From an uncultured Draconibacterium sp. (GTDB taxonomy: Bacteria; Bacteroidota; Bacteroidia; Bacteroidales; Prolixibacteraceae), in contig NZ_OY781464.1 in NCBI RefSeq assembly GCF_963676735.1, positions 5,117,001 through 5,181,000 of the forward strand: a stretch of 64,000 nucleotides of DNA. Reading direction: 5' to 3'. A model generated the notes under the pieces. It did not search any database, was not told the DNA's origin, and was given only the letters and a program-made list of their open reading frames with translations. Below, piece after piece: positions 58,443-64,000 of this stretch (position 1 is the stretch's first letter; every line of letters begins with the position of its first letter). The position numbers and the translations under genes are program-made.

Positions 58443-59345
58443 ATGAACGAACTACCTGAAGCAATCAACTGCAAGGGAGCCCCGGCCAGTTTCGCCAACG
58501 AACGCTATGGACCACATGAACGGAATACTTTCGATATTTGGTTGGCAGATGCCGTTGAACCAACGCCTTTGGTAATTTATATTCATGGAGGTGGTTTTGT
58601 TGGGGGAGACAAAAGCCGGTATTATGATTCGGAAGACTGGGGACGTTTATTGGATGCCGGCATATCGGTTGCAAGCATAAATTACCGTTTTATGAACGAA
58701 CCTCCGTATGGCATTTTGGGAAGTATGAACGACTCGAAACGTTGTTTGCAATACATTAAACGCCAGGCTAAGCGCTACAATATCGATAAAAAACGTATTG
58801 CTTGTTGTGGGGGGTCGGCAGGTGCAGGAACCTCTTTGTGGCTGGCTTTTTCAGCTGATATGGCCGATGCAGAAAACGATGATCCTGTTTTGCGCGAATC
58901 AACCCGCATTGCTTGTGCTGCTGCATTTTCTACACAATCAACCTATGACATTCTGCAGTGGCCCGGACTATTGCATTTCCCGCCTTATGAGGGAGAAGAA
59001 CAGTTGCTTTCCATTGCGCGGGTCTTTGGTTTCAAATCGGCAGAAGGCATTGATGTGTATGCCCAAAAACAAATCCGAAGTGAGCTCGATTTTTTGGCTA
59101 AAATGTCATCAGATGCGCCACCTTTTTTTGTTTTTAATCATTATGAAGGTGGCATTCCTGCCAACGAAGATGAACTTCACCATCATCCGCTTCATGCCAA
59201 AGCACTAAAAGACAGAGCCGATGATGTTGGCGCCGAAGCATTTGTGTATGCTCCGGCTCTTGGTATTGCCAACCCGTCAGGAAAAGATGTGGTGGAGTTT
59301 TTTATTGAAAAGCTTAGGCCGAAGCCAGCAGAAATTATTCGGTGA
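58443..59345 (+). CDS. Alpha/beta hydrolase (HSL/esterase-like)
   Basis: 300 residues, cytoplasmic, no signal peptide. The oxyanion motif is YIHGGGFVGGDKS (His48-Gly51). The nucleophile elbow is CCGGSAGAG, with Ser125. The C-terminal acid and histidine are not obvious in the standard spacing; the candidates are in FFVFNHYEGG and EDELHHHPLHAK. The substrate is unknown; related proteins hydrolyse esters. It overlaps the next, opposite gene by eleven bases at the C-termini. Confidence 0.8.
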   Translation: MNELPEAINCKGAPASFANERYGPHERNTFDIWLADAVEPTPLVIYIHGGGFVGGDKSRYYDSEDWGRLLDAGISVASINYRFMNEPPYGILGSMNDSKRCLQYIKRQAKRYNIDKKRIACCGGSAGAGTSLWLAFSADMADAENDDPVLRESTRIACAAAFSTQSTYDILQWPGLLHFPPYEGEEQLLSIARVFGFKSAEGIDVYAQKQIRSELDFLAKMSSDAPPFFVFNHYEGGIPANEDELHHHPLHAKALKDRADDVGAEAFVYAPALGIANPSGKDVVEFFIEKLRPKPAEIIR

Positions 59346-60222
59346 GTTGCTCCATCGTCTTTTTAATGTCGCCCGGAGTGCTCATAATTTTCATAAAAGT
59401 TCCCATGGTAAGTTCTGGCCAGTGCAGTGCAATTCTGTATTTTCCGGGCAGGATGGAGGCCGTATTTCCCTGCAGAATAATTTCATAAGGCATGGCCGCC
59501 ACATGGTTATCGCCAATAATTGGCAAAAAGTGGGCTTCGCCATCCTTGCTGCTATTTAGTGCAACGCCCCAAACAGCTACCTCCTTGTCTTTGTAAATCA
59601 ACTCATAAACCTGTTGTGTCTCACTTTTTCCTGCTTGCAGGTTCTTTTGGATAGTAGCAAGTCCATCTTCAAATGAATTAAAAACTTTCAGTTCTTCAGC
59701 ATCAGTAAAGTAGGGCATCATAACTTTATAATGGTACTTCTGCAACTTTTTCTTGTCGAGTGTGCCACCAAAAACCTGATTCAAAGGTCCAATATTTTGC
59801 ATGGCCTCAAGTGCAGCATCCGAAATTTTGCGTAATGCAGCTTCCTGTTGGTTTATATCCTTAACGAAATAGGCATAGAATAAATACATCGGATTAAGCA
59901 TGCTTATTTGCAGCGCCTCGCTTTCTTTTTTAAAGCCAATTTTTAGTGTTGTAGCTAAAGCGCCTCGGTCGTTAAATCCAAGTGCAATTTTTTCCAGTTC
60001 GGGATGTGTATAGCATACCACGGCCAAATTTTCCGATTGGGCAGGTGCGTACTCCCCGATAATGGTAAAAGCTGATTCGCTAAGAGCCGATTTTGTACGA
60101 TGAATTGCATCGGACAGGGTTTCATTCTTTTTGCTAATAAGAAGATATGCAGGTTCTTCCTGTGCAAATGCCAACGAAAAAGATAAAAGAAGGATACTGA
60201 TTAGGATACTTATTGGTTTCAT
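59335..60222 (-). CDS. Exported hypothetical protein
   Basis: Not recognised. 295 residues with a signal peptide (PISILISILLLSFSLAFAQEEP), cleaved near AFAQ. The rest is a mix of strands and helices (IGEYAPAQSENLAVVCYTHP, MLNPMYLFYAYFVKDINQQE) with no cysteine-type lipobox, so the product is probably periplasmic. Its last eleven bases overlap the hydrolase gene. Its upstream region faces that of lysC with a 22-bp palindrome between them. Confidence 0.75.
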   Translation of the reverse strand: MKPISILISILLLSFSLAFAQEEPAYLLISKKNETLSDAIHRTKSALSESAFTIIGEYAPAQSENLAVVCYTHPELEKIALGFNDRGALATTLKIGFKKESEALQISMLNPMYLFYAYFVKDINQQEAALRKISDAALEAMQNIGPLNQVFGGTLDKKKLQKYHYKVMMPYFTDAEELKVFNSFEDGLATIQKNLQAGKSETQQVYELIYKDKEVAVWGVALNSSKDGEAHFLPIIGDNHVAAMPYEIILQGNTASILPGKYRIALHWPELTMGTFMKIMSTPGDIKKTMEQLTE

Positions 60223-60281
60223 TCTATTCTGATTTTATTTCGCGTAAATGTAACCTTTGCCGCTTGCATACTCAATGGCCT

Positions 60282-60303
60282 GGCTATGATACATATCATA
60301 GCC
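60282..60303. promoter_or_regulatory. 22-bp operator-like palindrome
   Basis: GGCTATGATA (60282-60291), two bases CA, and TATCATAGCC (60294-60303) are an exact inverted repeat. It lies 60 bases upstream of the exported protein start and 118 upstream of the aspartate kinase start. The spacer is too short for an RNA hairpin without losing pairs, and no U-run follows, so binding by a dimeric regulator is the simpler reading. Confidence 0.6.
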
Positions 60304-60420
60304 TGAATGTTAATATATATTCAAAAGAAATGAATAAATATACAAATCAGTGAAAAAGCTTTTCTTATCAGTTAAAAAATCTTCATATTTGCACCACTAA
60401 ATTTTTGAAATAAAAAGAGA

Positions 60421-61737
60421 ATGAAAGTTTTAAAATTCGGAGGAACATCGGTAGGCTCGCCCGAAAATATGCGGGCTGTAATGAACCTGGTAACCGATGG
60501 CGAGCAAAAGATTGTGGTACTATCAGCCATGTCGGGAACTACAAATTCGTTGGTTGAAATAGCCAATTATTTGTATAAAAAGAACAAGGATACAGCACGT
60601 ATTTTTATTGGGAAGCTCGAAGACAAATACAAACAGGTAGTTGAAGAACTCTTTACCTCCGATGATAATAAGAAGAAAGGTTTGCAAGTGGTTCATGAAG
60701 CCTTTACTACCATAAAGTCATTTACTTCAGGAACCTTCAACCTGGTGGGCGAAAATACAATACTTGCGCAGGGTGAGCTAATTTCAACCAACCTGGTTAC
60801 CCTGTTAATGAACGAAAATGGCCACCGCACCAAGCTTTTGCCGGCGCTTGATTTTATGAAAATTGATGAAGACAAAGCAGCTGATCTTCATTTTATTCGC
60901 GATAATATTAAAGCCGTGTTTCAGAAAATTGGCGAAGCTGATTATTACATTACACAAGGTTTTATTTGCAAAGATGCCAATGGCGAAATTAATAACTTGC
61001 AACGCGGTGGAAGCGATTATACAGCATCGTTAATAGGAGCTGCCATTGATGCCGACGAGATACAAATCTGGACAGATATTGATGGTTTCCATAATAACGA
61101 TCCGCGATATGTGGAAAATACTCAAAAAATTGAGCAGCTTTCGTTTAATGAAGCAGCTGAGCTGGCCTATTTCGGAGCAAAAATTCTACATCCACAAACC
61201 GTATTGCCTGCACGTATACAAAATATTCCGGTTCGTTTAAAAAATACCATGAATCCAACTGACGGAGGAACGCTGATTACTTCTGATTCAGACGGACGCG
61301 GAATTAAGGCGGTAGCTGCAAAAGACGGTATTACGGCAGTAAAAATCAGGTCAGGCCGAATGCTTATGGCCTATGGTTTCCTGAAAAATATTTTTGAGGT
61401 TTTTGAAAAGTACCGCACTCCAATCGATATGATTTCGACATCGGAGGTCGCAGTTTCGCTAACCATTGATAATACGCTTAATTTAAGCAAGATAAAAGAA
61501 GACCTGGGTAAGTTTGGCACTGTTGAGGTTGATGAGGATATGTCGATTGTGTGCATTGTTGGCGATATTATTGAAGAGGAAAAGGGATTTGCCTCGAAGG
61601 TGTTTAATGCGCTGGACGGTATTCCAATCCGTATGATTTCGTACGGTGGCAGCCGGCATAATATTTCGGTGTTGGTGCCAACTGTTAATAAAAAGGAAAC
61701 CTTACAAACCTTAAGTAGTAAATTGCTGAATCATTAG
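60421..61737 (+). CDS. lysC: Aspartate kinase
   Basis: First step of lysine, threonine and methionine synthesis. The N-terminal kinase motif is MKVLKFGGTSVGSPENM, followed by LQRGGSDYTASLIGAAI and IWTDIDGFHNNDPR. ELAYFGAKILHPQTVLPA ends the catalytic part. The tandem ACT domains run from about 310 (TAVKIRSGRMLMAYGF) with the feedback-control region. 438 residues, monofunctional: no homoserine dehydrogenase follows. It may be regulated by the palindrome upstream, though no riboswitch is evident. Confidence 0.95.
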   Translation: MKVLKFGGTSVGSPENMRAVMNLVTDGEQKIVVLSAMSGTTNSLVEIANYLYKKNKDTARIFIGKLEDKYKQVVEELFTSDDNKKKGLQVVHEAFTTIKSFTSGTFNLVGENTILAQGELISTNLVTLLMNENGHRTKLLPALDFMKIDEDKAADLHFIRDNIKAVFQKIGEADYYITQGFICKDANGEINNLQRGGSDYTASLIGAAIDADEIQIWTDIDGFHNNDPRYVENTQKIEQLSFNEAAELAYFGAKILHPQTVLPARIQNIPVRLKNTMNPTDGGTLITSDSDGRGIKAVAAKDGITAVKIRSGRMLMAYGFLKNIFEVFEKYRTPIDMISTSEVAVSLTIDNTLNLSKIKEDLGKFGTVEVDEDMSIVCIVGDIIEEEKGFASKVFNALDGIPIRMISYGGSRHNISVLVPTVNKKETLQTLSSKLLNH

Positions 61738-61761
61738 AAAACACTACTGGTAATTAGGCAG

Positions 61762-61801
61762 AAAGGATGGCAACACTTGCAAGGTTGGCATCCTTTTTTT
61801 A
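61762..61801. terminator. Terminator between lysC and the MBL gene
   Basis: AAAGGATG (61762-61769) and CATCCTTT (61789-61796) pair perfectly, and CAAC/GTTG inside extends the stem after one G-G mismatch. A T-run follows on plus. The minus strand has only a short U-run, so it mainly ends lysC and perhaps the opposite gene. Confidence 0.8.
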
Positions 61802-62560
61802 TCCAATTTTTACCACTTCGCTGGCTTCGTAGCGTGGTGCAATTTTAAGGTCGAACCGTGTTTTAAGACTTTCCATTCGGGCAAGGGCTTTTTTCGGCGT
61901 ATTGTTGTCCTTCGAAATATGACTCAGAAAAACACATTCCAGGTTGCCATTGGTGTGCTGGTCGAGCAGTTCAAAAGCCTGGTCGTTAGAGAGGTGTCCG
62001 ACATTAGAGGCCACCCGTTGTTTAAGAAAATAAGGATAAGCGCCTTCCCATAGCATTTTTTCATCGTAGTTCGATTCAAGAAATAAAGCGTGGCAATAAC
62101 TGATGTGATCTTTTACCTGTTCGCAGGCTTCTCCAATATCAGTAAAAATACCAATATTTTGGTTGTTGTATTTAATTCTAAACGAACACGGATCGGCAGC
62201 ATCGTGGCTTTTGGATACCGGGTATACAGTAAAATCGTCAATCGGAATATTTTCCTCGTGGTGAAAGAATCGTGGAGAATAGGGACGCAGGTTTTTGTAG
62301 GCGCCGTCAAATGTTTTGGCACTCATGTAAATTGGCACCTGTAAGCGTTTCCCAAACACGCGGGCTCCACGCAAATGGTCGCTGTGTTCGTGTGTAATAA
62401 AAACGGCTTTTACTTTGCTTGCATCGAGGCCGCGTTCCTGCATCCGCAGCAGGATTTGTTTGGTAGAAATACCTGCATCAATTAGTATGGCCGAGGTTTC
62501 GTTACCGATATAATAACAGTTTCCGTTACTTCCTGAAGCTATGGCGCAAATTTCGAGCAT
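61799..62560 (-). CDS. MBL-fold metallo-hydrolase (YycJ/WalJ-like)
   Basis: 253-residue beta-lactamase-fold protein. The zinc motif is FITHEHSDHLRG (His57, His59, Asp61, His62), with SGSNGNCYYIGNETSAILID at the N-terminus, SKSHDAADPCSFRI, and LSHISKDNNTP near the end. The N-terminal SxSNGNC pattern marks the YycJ-like group, linked to cell-wall metabolism or DNA processing in other bacteria. The substrate is unknown. It is downstream of the isochorismatase-type gene. Confidence 0.88.
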   Translation of the reverse strand: MLEICAIASGSNGNCYYIGNETSAILIDAGISTKQILLRMQERGLDASKVKAVFITHEHSDHLRGARVFGKRLQVPIYMSAKTFDGAYKNLRPYSPRFFHHEENIPIDDFTVYPVSKSHDAADPCSFRIKYNNQNIGIFTDIGEACEQVKDHISYCHALFLESNYDEKMLWEGAYPYFLKQRVASNVGHLSNDQAFELLDQHTNGNLECVFLSHISKDNNTPKKALARMESLKTRFDLKIAPRYEASEVVKIG

Positions 62561-62576
62561 AGAGCAAAGTTAAAAG

Positions 62577-62603
62577 CCATTGCCCAACATTCTCAGGCAA
62601 TGG
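62577..62603 (-). terminator. Hairpin after the isochorismatase-type gene
   Basis: On the minus strand CCATTGCC and GGCAATGG form a perfect eight-pair stem with an eleven-base loop, followed by CUUUUAACUUUG. The U-run is short, so it may only partly end transcription before the MBL gene, whose ATG is 17 bases on. Confidence 0.55.
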
Positions 62604-62612
62604 TTAGTTGAT

Positions 62613-63155
62613 TTATTTTACCAGTTTTGAAATAGCCCGGAACGCAGGATCTCCAGCCGAACGCGTTAGTTCAAAAAGGATGGATTCATAGGATGTCATC
62701 ATAATTTCTTCAAAACGAAGACGTTCTTTTGCTAATTCAATATTGGCAGGTGTTCTCGACGATACACAATCCATTACCACAATCGGGTTTAAACCTGCTG
62801 CTTTCAGGTCGATGGCAGTTTGTAAAACGCAAACATGCGATTCTATTCCACTGATAATAATGTTTTTAGCGCCAATTTCTTTTAGCTTTTCCGAAATCTC
62901 GGGTACATCAAAACAGCTGAAATCTTTTTTCTCAAAATAAGAAAACGTATCAAATGCTGCCTGAATTTCAGATACAGTCTCGCCAAGGCCTTTTGTATAT
63001 TGTTGCGATACCAGCATCGGAACTTCTAGTTCTTTCAATCCCTGGGTTAGCACCTCGCAATTTTTTAGCAGTTCGTCTTTGTTGTGCATGGCAGCGATTA
63101 AACGCTCCTGAATGTCAATAATTAATCCTACCGTGTTTTTTTTTGTAATTCTCAT
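62613..63155 (-). CDS. Isochorismatase-family hydrolase
   Basis: 180-residue cysteine hydrolase of the YcaC/nicotinamidase superfamily. The triad is Asp14 (LIIDIQERL), Lys76 or Lys77 (FEKKDFS) and Cys109 (GIESHVCVLQTA), with a cis-peptide region before the cysteine. The substrate is not known; the family splits amides and vinyl ethers. It lies 65 bases after the sugar-isomerase gene. Confidence 0.85.
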   Translation of the reverse strand: MRITKKNTVGLIIDIQERLIAAMHNKDELLKNCEVLTQGLKELEVPMLVSQQYTKGLGETVSEIQAAFDTFSYFEKKDFSCFDVPEISEKLKEIGAKNIIISGIESHVCVLQTAIDLKAAGLNPIVVMDCVSSRTPANIELAKERLRFEEIMMTSYESILFELTRSAGDPAFRAISKLVK

Positions 63156-63220
63156 TTTTCAGTTTTTAATCGTTAAAAGTTGCAGGTAACAAGGTAGTTC
63201 AGTGTTTAGTTTAACTTGTT

Positions 63221-63844
63221 CTAATGGTTGTTTTTTGTGTCGTTTTTGGCTTGTAAGCGCGATTTGCTTCCCAGGTATCCACCATGGTGACGTTTGGCAT
63301 AGTCGTCGTTGGTAAAACCAATTTTGTTCATCATCGAAACAACCAGGGCATCGCCAATTACAGTCATTACGGTTGTTGATGTTGTGGGCGATAAGCCAAG
63401 GGGGCACACCTCTTTTGGGTTACCGGTGTAAATAAAAGCATCGGCATTTTGGGCCAAAACCCCCTTAGGGTTGCTCGAAATTACGATTAACGGAAGTCCG
63501 GCATATAAATTTTCAGCCAAATCAATAAGTTCAATAATTTCACGCGTTTTCCCCGAGTTCGAGATAACCAGTAAAACATCGTTTTCCTGCACAACGCCAA
63601 GATCGCCGTGTTGCGATTCGCTCGGATGCAGAAATACTGCAGGAGTTCCGGTTGAACTGAATGTGGTGGCAATATTAAGGGCGATTTGCCCGGCTTTTCC
63701 CATTCCGCTGGTAACCAGTTTGCCTTTCTTTAAATGTACCTGGCGGTGAATTAATTCAATAGCCTCTAACATGCCGTCTTCAACAGGAATATTCAGTATT
63801 GCCTGCGCTTCGTGTGCAATAACTTGTTTTATGGTCTCTTTCAT
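63221..63844 (-). CDS. SIS-domain sugar-phosphate isomerase (KdsD/GutQ-like, no CBS domains)
   Basis: A 207-residue SIS protein. The core has LVTSGMGKAGQIALNIATTF, the catalytic HPSESQHGDLGVV, VLLVISNSGKTREII (sugar-phosphate loop) and PTTSTTVMTVIGDALVV. The tail KRHHGGYLGSK matches the end of the isomerase part of KdsD, which makes arabinose 5-phosphate for Kdo. The C-terminal pair of CBS domains of E. coli KdsD is missing; the ORF ends normally with a stop. Kdo synthesis would fit with the lipid A genes of this window (inference). Confidence 0.88.
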   Translation of the reverse strand: MKETIKQVIAHEAQAILNIPVEDGMLEAIELIHRQVHLKKGKLVTSGMGKAGQIALNIATTFSSTGTPAVFLHPSESQHGDLGVVQENDVLLVISNSGKTREIIELIDLAENLYAGLPLIVISSNPKGVLAQNADAFIYTGNPKEVCPLGLSPTTSTTVMTVIGDALVVSMMNKIGFTNDDYAKRHHGGYLGSKSRLQAKNDTKNNH

Positions 63845-64000
63845 TATAACTGTCTTGGTGGTGCAAATCTAAGTTAAAAAAATGAAGTGGCTCTGCAGCC
63901 AATAAGTGTTTTAAGAGATTTTTACAAACAAGTGATTTTTGTTACACAAAAAATGTGTTGTAGGTCATAAAATTTTCAGAACAAAATGCGGGGTTCAACG
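63845..64000. other. Right edge, upstream region of the SIS gene
   Basis: A minus-strand TAGATTTG (complement of 63864-63871) fits the -7 box, 20 bases before the SIS ATG, without a clear -33 partner. An exact inverted repeat TTTTTGT-TAC-ACAAAAA lies at 63936-63952. No gene is visible; the window ends here. Confidence 0.4.

Noticed and set aside
1..64000. tRNA, rRNA, CRISPR arrays, insertion sequences, phage genes
   Set aside because: I looked in every intergenic space for cloverleaf-like sequence, spaced direct repeats, transposase or integrase motifs and found none. Conserved operons fill the window, so no mobile island is indicated.

Overview
The window is a stretch of conserved core chromosome from a member of the phylum Bacteroidota, most likely a marine or gut Bacteroidales/Marinilabiliales-type organism (inference). 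The grounds are a fused LpxC-FabZ, a surface protein with a type IX secretion (Por) C-terminal sorting domain, a Reg_prop/Y_Y_Y sensor kinase, genes without Shine-Dalgarno sequences, and promoters that fit the Bacteroidota pattern TTTG-N19-20-TAnnTTTG (clearest before rimP and rplM). I see no tRNA or rRNA gene, no insertion sequence, no phage gene and no CRISPR array.

Layout. 129-5098 (minus) is a sufB-C-D-S iron-sulphur assembly operon, divergent from thiL (5228-6265). 6331-10862 (minus) is an HD phosphohydrolase followed by lpxD, lpxC/fabZ and lpxA for lipid A and fatty acid synthesis; lpxD carries a one-base frameshift in a homopolymer. 11131-15883 (plus) is rimP-nusA-infB. A large membrane-anchored propeller protein follows (16034-18817). 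18952-22803 (minus) is ftsX, a DUF3098 gene, uppP, truB and queA. 23209-25784 (plus) is a translation operon rplM-rpsI-rpsB-tsf with a promoter, a structured leader before rplM and a second structured leader before rpsB. 25926-27704 (minus) is a type IX-secreted Ig-like surface protein.

27705-29561 is the only gene-poor part. It holds a hypothetical gene and two tiny single-span membrane ORFs (28 and 29 codons) that align with each other without gaps, the best candidate here for something undescribed. Then come lysS (minus) and recJ (plus), and a minus-strand four-gene cluster (33241-37913) of a PorV/PorQ-like barrel, a helix-hairpin-helix outer-membrane barrel, an acyltransferase and a HAD phosphatase. 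purE lies upstream, with its terminator touching the start codon of that cluster.

38567-43225 (plus) is hpt-adk-obg-PAP2 phosphatase-membrane MutS-like ATPase, the last three translationally coupled. 43505-52829 (plus) is parE-parC-aroK-ThDP enzyme-Pif1-like helicase. 52996-56271 is a periplasmic-propeller histidine kinase, convergent with a transaldolase whose terminator lies across the kinase stop codon. 57154-59345 holds an M23/LysM peptidase, a DUF423 protein and an alpha/beta hydrolase, followed by an exported hypothetical (minus). An aspartate kinase preceded by a 22-bp palindrome and a minus-strand trio (SIS sugar-phosphate isomerase, isochorismatase-type hydrolase, metallo-beta-lactamase-fold protein) end the window.
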